The notes under the pieces: generated by a model
The model's input: the letters and a program-made list of their open reading frames with translations, nothing else
What the model was told of the DNA's origin: nothing
Database searches by the model: none
Program-made: the position numbers and the translations under genes
Source of the DNA: Pseudoduganella umbonata
Lineage (GTDB): Bacteria; Pseudomonadota; Gammaproteobacteria; Burkholderiales; Burkholderiaceae_D
Length of the DNA: 64,000 nt
NCBI RefSeq assembly: GCF_014192225.1
Contig: NZ_JACHXS010000005.1
Location: 248,001 to 312,000, forward strand
Direction of reading: 5' to 3'
Shown: positions 7,606 to 16,155 of the stretch, piece by piece
Position numbering within the stretch: the stretch's first letter is position 1
Layout: each line of letters starts with the position of its first letter

Positions 7606-9689
7606 ATGAGACCTGGAACGACCATTTTCGCCAGCCTGTGCGCACTCCTTGCGCTGCCGCCAGCGCGCGCCGGGGAGCCGCCGATCGCGACGGTCACCGT
7701 GACGGCGAGGAAGGAGCCCGTCGTGAAGAAACTCGACAGGACGGTTTACGACGTCTCCAGCATGGCCAGGGCCGCAAACGGGACCGCGCAGGACGTACTG
7801 CAGGCAACGCCCGAGGTATCGGTAACGGCCGACGGGCACATCGCCGTCAAGGGCAATGCCCAGGTCACGGTGCTGGTCGATGGCAAGCCGACGGCGGCGC
7901 TGTCGGGCGACGAGCGGGCCGTCGCGCTGCAGACCATGAGCGGCGCCGACATCGCCAGCGTCGAGGTCATCACCAATCCCTCCGCCGCCCAGCAGGCCAA
8001 CGGCGGTGCGATCGTCAATATCGTCCTGAAGCGCGACCGCAAGCCGGGCGCCCGCGCGCAGCTGCGGGGCAGCGCCGCGGACCAGGGGCTGTGGAATGCC
8101 GCGGCGTCCGGCGACATGACAACGAAGGATCTCAGCGTGCATGGCAGCCTGGCATACCGCCATGACGGCACGCGCAAATCGCGCCGGTCGGCGGTCGACC
8201 GGCACGATCCGCTCAGCGGCGAGAGCGGGCAGACACTGCAGGCTTCGGAAGTCTTCGTCCGCCGCATCGTCCAGAACGCGGCATTGGGCGTCGATTACAC
8301 GTTGAGCGAAACCGATAGCGTCAGCCTGTCGGCACGGCATGACGAACGCCGCTCGCGCCCGCTGCTGGACACGCTCAACATGGTACGAACCGGGGCCGGC
8401 GACACGATCTACCACCGCATTTCGCACGGCCCCAACGAGCAGTCCGACGACAGCGCCAGCCTGGCCTATACGCACCGGGGCCGCGGCACCGCACTCAAGG
8501 CAACCGTCCAGCGCAGCAGGACGAACGGGCTGGTCGACAAGTCCTACCAGGACGTATTCGTCGCACCGCTACGCGCCGCGGGCTACGGCCGTGGCGCCAC
8601 CCGGTCGGCGCGCCGGCTCGACCAGGCCACGCTCGACTGGAGCCGCAGGAGCGAACACGGCCAGTGGGGCATGGGACTGGATCTCCAGGACGAGGTCATC
8701 GACCTCGCCAACTACCAGGCGGCCGTCGATCCTGCGACCGGCGTGGAAGCCCCCGATGCCGATACGACCAACGCCTATGCCGTGACGACGCGGCTGGCCG
8801 CCGCCTGGCTGACCCGCCAGATCACGCACAGCCAATGGCAAGTGCTGCTGGGCGGCCGCTTCGAACGCATGGCGCTGCGGGTGGGGCCGGCGCAGGGCAG
8901 CGCGCTGGCCAGGCACTGGCAGGCGTTCAACCCCAGCCTTCACGTGAAATACGCGATCACCGGTAAGGCCGACCTGACGCTGGCCTATCGCCGCAGCCTG
9001 CAGCGCCCCGATCCGCGCGACCTCAATCCGTTCACCACCTACGTCGATGCGCAAAACCTGAGCCGGGGCAATCCCGGCCTGGACCCGCAACGCCTGACAG
9101 CATGGGAGATCGGCACCGATGCGGCAGGCGATCACCTGAACGGCAGCCTGGGCGCTTTCCACCGCGTCAGCCGCAGCACGGTGACCGATGCACGGTGACC
9201 GATGCACGCAGCTTTACCGATCACGTGCTGGTGACGTCGAAGCAGAATGGCGGACAGGCCCGCTCCACCGGCGTCACCGGCGCCATCGACTGGACGCCAG
9301 ATGCGAAGCTGCGCCTGGGCATGGACGGCGGCATGTACCGCCTCATGCTGGCGACACCCGACTTTGCCGGCATGGTGCGCCAGGACGATATCGCGGGCTA
9401 CCTCAACCTCAGGGCGGCGTACCGCGCCGGTCATGACGACGTGTCGCTCGATGCGCATGTCCAGTCGGCCACCATCGCCCCGCTCGGCCGGCGCGGGGCG
9501 ACCAGCAGCGTGAACTTGACCTGGAAGCGCGCATTGACCGGCACGCTGAGCCTGACCGTCAACGCCAGCGATATCCTCGACGGCAGCAAGCGCACTTATT
9601 GGACGGACACCGGCACCTTCCGCCAGGCCGGCTTCGATCATTTCGTCGCGCGGCGCGTTTATGTGGGATTTGTTAAAAGAATGGACTAA
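7606..9689 (+). pseudogene. TonB-dependent-receptor-like outer-membrane protein, frameshifted
   Basis: Outer-membrane receptor of the plug plus beta-barrel type (OMP_b-brl-like family). It starts at the ATG at 7606 with a signal peptide ending in PPARAG, then VTVTARKE and a plug domain (LQATPEVSVTADGHIAV, SVEVITNPSA). The frame stops at 9198, but the +1/-1-shifted frame continues the same barrel to 9689 (ending YVGFVKRMD). The cause is visible: a 14-bp unit is tandemly duplicated at 9176-9203. Removing one copy gives a seamless 689-residue protein through STVTDARSFTDHVLV. Either the gene is inactivated, is switchable by repeat slippage, or carries an assembly error. Substrate unknown; no TonB or transport partner is adjacent. 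Confidence 0.88.
9176..9203 (+). repeat. 14-bp tandem duplication causing the frameshift
   Basis: Two exact copies of GCACGGTGACCGAT lie head to tail, followed by the first five bases of a third. The length is not a multiple of three, and excision of one copy restores the receptor frame exactly. Confidence 0.95.
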
Positions 9690-9932
9690 GCAGATAACGC
9701 ATATGCTTAGGAGATCACTGATCCTGAAAATCTGAATTGAATTAGAGCCGAGCTTTCTTCGAAGGGTAATTTTACCCTTAAAATAAGGTATTGGAGTAGA
9801 CTTTGGCACTTCAATATACCCGGCCTATCGTACATATTGACTGCAATTCTCTAAGTAAACGCATAACCAAATAATAATTATCCGCCCACCTCATACTGTA
9901 GATAACTAGACACAAACAACTTCCAAATAAAT

Positions 9933-11489
9933 TTACATCTCTGGACCAATGTATCGCGGCTTGACTGTGATTTTTTTAACCGATCGTTCACGTTCGGTAT
10001 GTTGTTCCTTAGTTTCTACTTTGCTATCCGAATTTATATTCTTTTGTCCGGCAACAAAATTAAAAACCAAAAAACCAGCGATGTAAAGGAGTAAGAAAGA
10101 CCAAAGCATTTTATTCCACCAACTGGCATACTTATCTATTTGTTTTTGCAATTGAACTTTGTTTTCGGCGATAGCTGGCGTCACTGATCTATTGATTTCA
10201 TTTGGTAACAAAACGCCCTGATAATTTGTTTGCAAGACATTTGCCAGCGTAACCGATGCAACTTCAAATCTATCATTGACATCGCTGCGCATCAGCCGAA
10301 GCCAAATCCAAGATGTTGCAGATAGAAATACCACAATAATTAAGTAGGGCCAAGAAAATACTGAATTTACGCTAAGATCTTTGACACCATTTATTATCAC
10401 TACTGTCAGTAAAAAAGTAATTATTATTAAGGCGTTGTTCTTAAGGGAATCTAGCATACTTTCAGACAAAACATTTGTTTTGTTAATAGCATCAAGTAAC
10501 ATCTCTGCTATTTTCCCTTTAACCTCTAAGTAGCTTTCAATATTTCCTTTTAAATAGATCTGGTAATTGGAATGAATGGCATCCAAAACTGCCTGACTAA
10601 AAATAGGATGGCCGTTTTGATTCAAATGTAAAGATATTACATTTCTAGCCAATCCGAGACGGTCTGCCACAGTATCGGTGTCATATACCCAACGGTAAAT
10701 CTTGTACAACATCGGCGCATTTTGAATAACATAATCTGTGTCGATATTTTCAATAATTACCGCTTTGTATCCATACATCCTCAATGAAAGCTTCCCATCA
10801 CGGTCTAGATCGGAAACATTCGAGAGATACACTAGTGATAGTGTTCCACAAGCAAGCGCGAAGAACCTATCGAAGGCGGCACGACCACACGGATCACGAA
10901 AATGAAAGTCGTTCGGGAGAAGTGCAAATCCGCTTACTCCAGAAAATGATGAACCTTCTTTAAAATTGCCAATTATTGCTCTTCGGTCCAAATTCTGCGT
11001 TCGTACATTGGACGGGCTTTGCCCAAAGGAAAGCGTATGCGTAGAAAATTCACCAATACTATCCATTACATTAAAATGGAGTATCCCTTCCAATAAGCTA
11101 GATAAGGTGGCGAGTACTGCAGTAAATTTAGCCGATGATAGATATTTTTCAAATTCTGCAATGGAGTAGATCGAAATAACATCATTCACCTTATTTTTCG
11201 TTATTTTCAACGATACCGATATTTCACCTACTTCCTCCGCTTCAATTGCAAAGGCGTTTACTTCGGCAGTATCGAACGGGATCGTATTAATAGTAAGGTG
11301 TGAGCCGCCAGCCTCGATGTGTAATTCAAACGTATCACGAACTGCAATTGTCGATAAGGTCGCGATTACTGCATTTACTGGCTGAACATCTTGGATTGAA
11401 ATTATGTACGATAACAGAAAACTAGTAATAGTCTCCTGTACTTCAACAGTATCCGCATTAACTAAAGATGAAATGAAGTGGTTAAACAT
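9933..11489 (-). CDS. Unknown membrane protein, second gene of AT-rich operon
   Basis: A 518-residue protein of no recognised family. Residues 1-340 are predicted soluble, without a signal peptide or an obvious catalytic motif. Three hydrophobic helices follow: about 351-368 (LIIITFLLTVVIING), 380-400 (WPYLIIVVFLSATSWIW) and 461-481 (MLWSFLLLYIAGFLVF). A charged Lys/Glu tail of about 37 residues ends the protein. An AGAGG ribosome site precedes the ATG, which lies 4 bases after the stop of the upstream gene, so the two genes are almost certainly co-expressed. A soluble sensor-like part plus a C-terminal membrane domain would suit a membrane effector, but that is inference. Confidence 0.75.
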   Translation of the reverse strand: MFNHFISSLVNADTVEVQETITSFLLSYIISIQDVQPVNAVIATLSTIAVRDTFELHIEAGGSHLTINTIPFDTAEVNAFAIEAEEVGEISVSLKITKNKVNDVISIYSIAEFEKYLSSAKFTAVLATLSSLLEGILHFNVMDSIGEFSTHTLSFGQSPSNVRTQNLDRRAIIGNFKEGSSFSGVSGFALLPNDFHFRDPCGRAAFDRFFALACGTLSLVYLSNVSDLDRDGKLSLRMYGYKAVIIENIDTDYVIQNAPMLYKIYRWVYDTDTVADRLGLARNVISLHLNQNGHPIFSQAVLDAIHSNYQIYLKGNIESYLEVKGKIAEMLLDAINKTNVLSESMLDSLKNNALIIITFLLTVVIINGVKDLSVNSVFSWPYLIIVVFLSATSWIWLRLMRSDVNDRFEVASVTLANVLQTNYQGVLLPNEINRSVTPAIAENKVQLQKQIDKYASWWNKMLWSFLLLYIAGFLVFNFVAGQKNINSDSKVETKEQHTERERSVKKITVKPRYIGPEM

Positions 11490-11493
11490 TCAC

Positions 11494-12612
11494 TTAACCT
11501 CTGAAATCAAAATCCTTGATGTTTTCGGTCTGAATCACAAGAACATTCCGACCATCGTCCGTTTTGGACGCCCAGATTTTATCCTTTAAATTTTCGACGC
11601 CTTCCTTAATCGACAATGTAATCTCCGGTGACAGTACGACTTTTCGTTGATTATAGGAAACCACTGAAGGATCAAGCGTAAACTGCGCGTCGAAATTTTT
11701 TGTTATCGGTAAATTTCTTAGTTTTTGCTCGACAATTGCTAGCTTAGGTTTCGCATTTCCATCGATTGGGACATAGCTCTTTAATAAATTATCGACAAAA
11801 TTACCGAATCGCATCTCAGATTTTTGCTTAAACGCGGCTATAGTCGCATTCCTGAGTACACTATAGTCAGCAGGGAATTCACGCTTGAGAATACCGACTG
11901 TCTTAATAACAGCATCTACCGCATTCTTGGTGTTCTCTGAATCACTTCGCTTAACAACAAGCTCTAAAAAATATTTCCACCAGTAAACAGCCGGCGTTCC
12001 ATTAGTATCAAACACTTGGACATCAAATGGCCCAGAGAGTGTATCAATATTTACACTCACAGCTTTATATAGTTTTCGATCTTCAGCCAAACCTGATCGA
12101 CGAATTAACGCATTTATATCGATAAACGAACTATGTTCAATTTTTACGCCAAGGTACCACGTGAACCCGGAGTCTGTATAAATAAATTGCAGCAGACTAC
12201 CTTTCGTAACAGGGTTTAAGTTCGGGTGCCTAGCTTCGCTAGCAGTTTCTTCGCGCATTAATCGTTGCGCAAGTAAATCAGCAGATGGGTTAGAATCTAA
12301 CCTTTGATTAACTAAAAAACTTTTTAGGCACGTCACAAATTCTGTCGCAACGCTGACAGGTGAGTAAACTCTTTTGTGAGATTGTTCTTGAATCTCATTA
12401 AGAAGTTTCGACAAATACCCATGAAGATCATTAGCCGTTGCACTGATCGGAACTTTTTGAACAGAGTTACTATGTGAATCTATATGGTGCATAACCGAGC
12501 TAAGAATACTTCTGCCAACAACTATACCTGAGCCGTCCATACCATCCTTTAGGAAATTATGTAAGATTAATCCTACATTATGCTCGTAGTGGCCAGCAAG
12601 AAATCTCTCCAA
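11494..12612 (-). CDS. Unknown soluble protein, first gene of AT-rich operon (possibly NdpA-like)
   Basis: A 372-residue soluble protein. The only early start in frame is TTG at 12612, two codons after a stop and without a good ribosome site, so the amino end may be truncated or the true start may be Met25. By eye the C-terminal third (FDAQFTLDPSVVSYNQRKVV then a helical SIKEGVENLKDKIW) and the middle (SSFIDINALIRR) recall the end and centre of YejK/NdpA nucleoid-associated proteins (NA37 family). The similarity is weak and unverified. Codon use is AT-rich, unlike neighbours. It is immediately followed by the membrane-protein gene. Confidence 0.65.
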   Translation of the reverse strand: MERFLAGHYEHNVGLILHNFLKDGMDGSGIVVGRSILSSVMHHIDSHSNSVQKVPISATANDLHGYLSKLLNEIQEQSHKRVYSPVSVATEFVTCLKSFLVNQRLDSNPSADLLAQRLMREETASEARHPNLNPVTKGSLLQFIYTDSGFTWYLGVKIEHSSFIDINALIRRSGLAEDRKLYKAVSVNIDTLSGPFDVQVFDTNGTPAVYWWKYFLELVVKRSDSENTKNAVDAVIKTVGILKREFPADYSVLRNATIAAFKQKSEMRFGNFVDNLLKSYVPIDGNAKPKLAIVEQKLRNLPITKNFDAQFTLDPSVVSYNQRKVVLSPEITLSIKEGVENLKDKIWASKTDDGRNVLVIQTENIKDFDFRG

Positions 12613-12752
12613 TTGTCACGGAGAGAAGTAGTATTATGTCAAACTTGCTGCTTTACTCAAGAATCCGGCCTTATTCCATGCATGAGTTATGCTTTTCGCT
12701 GATCTGTAAATCGTGTGCTTTGGGTACCTAAAGAGGAATTGCACGCAATCGC

Positions 12753-13352
12753 TCACAGCCACATCGCCAGCGCCGAATACACCGTCAACGCCACCATCAC
12801 CGCGCAGAACACCTTGCGCCACAGCGGCTGCGACAGGTAGCGCCGCAGCAGTGCGCCGGCGCCGGTCCACACGGAGATGCAGGGCAGGTTGACGGCGCAG
12901 AAGACCAGGCAGAACACGGCGATCGCGAGCAAAGCCGGCATGCCTTGCGGCAGGAAGGCCGAGCTGCCGGTGATCGCCATGACCCAGGCCTTCGGATTGC
13001 AGAACTGGAAAACGGCCGCCGCCATGAAACCCATCGGCTTGCGTGCCTGCTCGGCCTCGCCGTCGAACCGCATGTCGCGCAGTTGCCACGCCAGGTACAG
13101 CAGGTAGCCCGAACCCGCCACCCTGAGCGCGAACCGGGCCGCGGGCACCGCCATCACCAGCGCACCGATACCGGTCGCGCAAATGGCCAGCAGCACGCCG
13201 AAGCCGACCGTAATGCCCAGCATGTGCGGGATCGAACGGCGGAAGCCGAACCAGATGCCGGAAGAGGTCAGCATGATGTTGTTCGGCCCGGGCGTGATCG
13301 ACGACACGAACGCGAACATCATCAGCGGCAGGTACGGGATCAGGGTGTGCAT
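12753..13352 (-). CDS. LysE/RhtB-family amino-acid exporter
   Basis: A 199-residue inner-membrane exporter. The ATG at 13352 was chosen because AAGGA precedes it by about 9 bases and MHTLIPYLPLMMFAFVSSIT begins the first helix; the open frame extends further without a signal. The family hallmark TPGPNNIM (about 20-27) is present, along with six hydrophobic helices including VLLAICATGIGALVMAVPA. LysE/RhtB proteins export amino acids such as lysine, threonine or homoserine lactones by proton antiport; the substrate cannot be told. It is the first normal-GC gene right of the AT-rich island. Confidence 0.88.
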   Translation of the reverse strand: MHTLIPYLPLMMFAFVSSITPGPNNIMLTSSGIWFGFRRSIPHMLGITVGFGVLLAICATGIGALVMAVPAARFALRVAGSGYLLYLAWQLRDMRFDGEAEQARKPMGFMAAAVFQFCNPKAWVMAITGSSAFLPQGMPALLAIAVFCLVFCAVNLPCISVWTGAGALLRRYLSQPLWRKVFCAVMVALTVYSALAMWL

Positions 13353-13488
13353 GGCATGGTTCCTTGGACGAGGATCCATGCTAATCGAACTGGCTCGTAC
13401 AGTACCGATACAGTGGTGACGATCACCCCTGGCTACGTGACGGAAGTTGTACCAGTACACTTCGGCACCGCTTCAACGCCCCGGAGTG

Positions 13489-13632
13489 CTAATGCCGCCC
13501 GCGCTTCTCCTTCTCCTGCTTCTCCTTTTTCTCCTCATCCTTGCGCTTGCGATGCTCGCTCCATTCCCGCACGATCGGCGCCAGCGCCGCCATGATTCCC
13601 GCAACGATGATCGCTATCGCCGCGTACAGCAT
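13489..13632 (-). CDS. Small membrane protein, 47 residues
   Basis: One N-terminal hydrophobic helix (MLYAAIAIIVAGIMAALAPI) is followed by a highly charged Lys/Glu-rich tail. The start at 13632 lies one base beyond the thioesterase stop, which suggests translational coupling. The upstream open extension is in the wrong frame for any known domain. Function unknown; the single-pass topology with a basic-acidic tail is common among small regulatory membrane proteins. Confidence 0.55.
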   Translation of the reverse strand: MLYAAIAIIVAGIMAALAPIVREWSEHRKRKDEEKKEKQEKEKRGRH

Positions 13633-13633
13633 G

Positions 13634-14056
13634 TCATTTCGGGTACAGCACCATCTGCGTGCAGCGGAACAGCGCGATCGTCTTGCCGGTCGCCTTGTTG
13701 CTGACGGTGGCATCCCACACCTGGGTGGTCTTGCCCATGTGGACGGCCCTGGCCGTGACGGCGATCGTGCCTTCGCGCACGGTGCCCAGGTGGTTCGATT
13801 TCAGCTCGATCGTGGTGAAATTCTCGGCGCCTTCCGGCAGGCTGACAAAGCAGCCGTAGCCGCAAGCCGTATCGGCCAGCGTGACCACGGTGCCGGCATG
13901 GAGAAAGCCGTTCGGCGCCAGGTGATGCTTCCGGATTTCGATCTCGGCGGAGAGCTCGCCCTGCGCAGCCGCGGTGAAGCGGATATTCATGTGGTCCGGC
14001 AGCGTGCCGTTGGCGCGGCTGTTGAAGCGTTCGAGTTTTTGCTGGATGTCGTCCAT
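13634..14056 (-). CDS. PaaI-family hotdog-fold thioesterase
   Basis: A 140-residue acyl-CoA thioesterase-like protein. The start at 14056 (MDDIQQKLERFNSRA) was chosen for the GGGGA ribosome site; an earlier in-frame Met gives a poor extension. The hotdog signature HHLAPNGFLHAGTVVTLADT contains the HAG motif typical of PaaI proteins, and the ELKSNHLGTVREG strand is conserved. PaaI proteins hydrolyse phenylacetyl-CoA and related acyl-CoAs; no paa genes are nearby, so the substrate is open. The gene heads a two-gene operon with the small membrane protein. Confidence 0.85.
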   Translation of the reverse strand: MDDIQQKLERFNSRANGTLPDHMNIRFTAAAQGELSAEIEIRKHHLAPNGFLHAGTVVTLADTACGYGCFVSLPEGAENFTTIELKSNHLGTVREGTIAVTARAVHMGKTTQVWDATVSNKATGKTIALFRCTQMVLYPK

Positions 14057-14131
14057 GGTGTGTCCCCGGTGTGAATGCTGCATCATAAACCCGGGAACAC
14101 GCCATGCCAGCCGAGCGGCTGTTCTAAACGC

Positions 14132-15055
14132 TCAATCGGCCTTGAAATTCTGCCCCAGCGACATCGGCTTGTTGAGCAGGATGGTCTTCGGATCGCGGCA
14201 GATGATCACCAGGATCACGATCGTGGCGAGATACGGCAGCATCGACAGGAATTGCGATGGTACATCCAGCCCCATGCCCTGGCCGTGGAACTGCAGCACG
14301 GTGACGCCGCCGAACAGGTAGGCGCCGAGCACCACGTTGCGCGGCTTCCACGTGGCGAACACCACCTGCGCCAGCGCGATCCAGCCGCGGCCGGCCGTCA
14401 TGCCCTCCACCCACATCGGCGTCAATGCCAGCGACATGTAGGCGCCGCCCACGCCCGCCATGGCGCCGCCGAACAGCACGGCCGCGTAGCGCAGCTTGAT
14501 CACCGGCATGCCGATCGCGTGGGCGCTGTGCGGCGCCTCGCCGACGGCACGGATCTGCAGGCCGATGCGCGTGCGCGCCAGCATCCAGCCCACCGCGGCG
14601 ACCAGCAGCAGCGACAGGTAGACGACCGCATCGAAGCGGAACAGCAGCGGCCCGATGAACGGCAGGTCCGACAGGACCGGGAACGACAGCTTTGCGATCG
14701 GCTCCACCGTCTGGCCCACCAGGTCGCGGCCGAGGAAGGCCGACAGGCCGATGCCGAACAGCGTCAGCGCGAGACCCGTCGCCACCTGGTTGGTCTGCAG
14801 CGTCAGCACGAGGAAGCCGAACACCAGCGACATCGCCATGCCGGCCAGCAGCGCGGCCAGCAGGCCCATGGTGAGCGAGCCGGTGTGCAGCGTTGCCATG
14901 AAGCCCGTCACGGCGCCCACCAGCATGATGCCTTCGAGCCCCAGGTTCAGCACGCCGGAGCGTTCGGCCACCAGTTCGCCGGACGACGCCAGCACGAGCG
15001 GCGTGGCGGCACCGGCGGTGCTGGCCAGGAATGCGATTACATAGTCGGGATTCAT
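14132..15055 (-). CDS. Nucleoside ABC transporter permease (second permease)
   Basis: A 307-residue inner-membrane permease of the BPD_transp_2 (RbsC/YufQ) family. About nine hydrophobic helices are visible. The early segment GELVAERSGVLNLGLEGIML is the hallmark of permeases that work with BMP-type nucleoside binding proteins. ATGA overlap with the previous permease gene shows tight coupling. Together with the ATPase and the BMP protein encoded at 19986-21068 it should form a purine nucleoside importer. Confidence 0.9.
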   Translation of the reverse strand: MNPDYVIAFLASTAGAATPLVLASSGELVAERSGVLNLGLEGIMLVGAVTGFMATLHTGSLTMGLLAALLAGMAMSLVFGFLVLTLQTNQVATGLALTLFGIGLSAFLGRDLVGQTVEPIAKLSFPVLSDLPFIGPLLFRFDAVVYLSLLLVAAVGWMLARTRIGLQIRAVGEAPHSAHAIGMPVIKLRYAAVLFGGAMAGVGGAYMSLALTPMWVEGMTAGRGWIALAQVVFATWKPRNVVLGAYLFGGVTVLQFHGQGMGLDVPSQFLSMLPYLATIVILVIICRDPKTILLNKPMSLGQNFKAD

Positions 15056-16155
15056 GCGGCGATCTCCGGAGTTGCCGCCGTTTTCGCGGCGGATGCCACG
15101 CGCACGCGCGGCTTGAAGCGGTAGTGGATGAACAGGTCGGCCGCCAGCAGGTAGAACAGCAGCAGGCCCTGGAACAGGCCGGTGATGGCCGATGGCAGCT
15201 GCAGTTCGATCTGCGCGGCCTCGCCGCCGATGTACAGCAGCGACATCAGCAGCGCGGCCAGCAGCACGCCGACCGGATGCAGCCGGCCGACATAGGCGAC
15301 GATGATCGCGGCGAAGCCGTAGCCCGGCGATACGGAAGGCTGCAGCTGCCCGATCGGACCGGCCACCTCCCCTACCCCTGCCAGCCCGGCCATCGCGCCG
15401 CTGACGAGGAACGCCAGCCACACGTTGCGCGGCGCCGAGAAGCCCGCATACAGCGCGGCGGCCGGCGCCATGCCGCTGACCTGCATCCGGTAGCCGGCGA
15501 ACGTGTGGCGGCAGAAGAACCATGCGCCCACGACACCCACCAGCGACAGCAGGAACGCCGCATTGACGCGCAGGCCTTCGACCAGCAGCGGCAGCGTTGC
15601 CGAGTCGCCGAACATCTTCGATTGCGGGAAATTGAAACCGTCCGGGTCGCGCAGCGGGCCATGCACCAGGTAGCTCAACAGCAGGTAAGCCACGTACACC
15701 AGCATCAGGCTGACCAGGATCTCGCTGGTATTGAAGCGCGTGCGCAGCAGTGCGGGAATCGCCGCCCACGCCATGCCGCCCAGCGCGCCGGCGACCAGCA
15801 TCAGCGGCAGTACCCACGGCGCCTCGACGCCATCGAAATACAGCGCCACGCAACCGGCGGCGATGGCGCCCACCGTCAGCTGGCCGTCCGCGCCGATGTT
15901 GTGCACGTCGGCCCGGAAGCCGATCGCCAGGCCCACGCCGCACAGGATCAGCGGGGTGGCTTTCAGCAGCAGTTCGCCCACGCCGTACAGCGTGGTGGCG
16001 GGCTTGATGAAGTACACGTAGAACGCGTGCAGCGGCTCCTGGCCCAGGAACAGGAACAGGATCGAACCGGTGACGAGCATCGCCAGCGCGGCGAGCAGCG
16101 GCGACGCGAGCATCATCGCGCGCGAGGGTGCGGGGCGGGCTTCAAGCCGGGACAT
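15052..16155 (-). CDS. Nucleoside ABC transporter permease (first permease)
   Basis: A 367-residue permease, paralogous to the next gene. The ATG at 16155 (MSRLEARPAPSRAMM) fits the topology; the frame is open further upstream. The conserved GVGLAIGFRADVHNIGADGQ corresponds to the family signature and precedes a run of about nine to ten membrane helices. It overlaps the upstream ATPase gene by 14 bases and the downstream permease by 4, so all three are made from one message. It is slightly longer at both ends than the second permease, as is usual for this pair (YufP-like). Confidence 0.9.
   Translation of the reverse strand: MSRLEARPAPSRAMMLASPLLAALAMLVTGSILFLFLGQEPLHAFYVYFIKPATTLYGVGELLLKATPLILCGVGLAIGFRADVHNIGADGQLTVGAIAAGCVALYFDGVEAPWVLPLMLVAGALGGMAWAAIPALLRTRFNTSEILVSLMLVYVAYLLLSYLVHGPLRDPDGFNFPQSKMFGDSATLPLLVEGLRVNAAFLLSLVGVVGAWFFCRHTFAGYRMQVSGMAPAAALYAGFSAPRNVWLAFLVSGAMAGLAGVGEVAGPIGQLQPSVSPGYGFAAIIVAYVGRLHPVGVLLAALLMSLLYIGGEAAQIELQLPSAITGLFQGLLLFYLLAADLFIHYRFKPRVRVASAAKTAATPEIAA

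Larger units (their letters stand above)
9690..12750. other. AT-rich island, probably horizontally acquired
   Basis: Base composition falls abruptly from strongly GC-rich to clearly AT-rich after the receptor stop and returns just before the LysE gene. Within it are two leftward genes of unknown function, a 243-bp non-coding tail (9690-9932) and a leader of about 140 bp. No integrase, tRNA or flanking direct repeat was found, so the mechanism of acquisition is not visible. Confidence 0.75.

Noticed and set aside
9762..9779. Hairpin AAGGGTAA/TTACCCTT as a terminator
   Set aside because: No T-run follows on either strand, so it is not supported as an intrinsic terminator.
9933..12612. Kiwa, Zorya or another named defence system
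   Set aside because: Gene sizes and visible motifs do not match any named system well enough to claim identity.
9690..12750. Prophage or integrative element
   Set aside because: There is no integrase, phage structural gene, tRNA target or flanking direct repeat; only composition argues for transfer.
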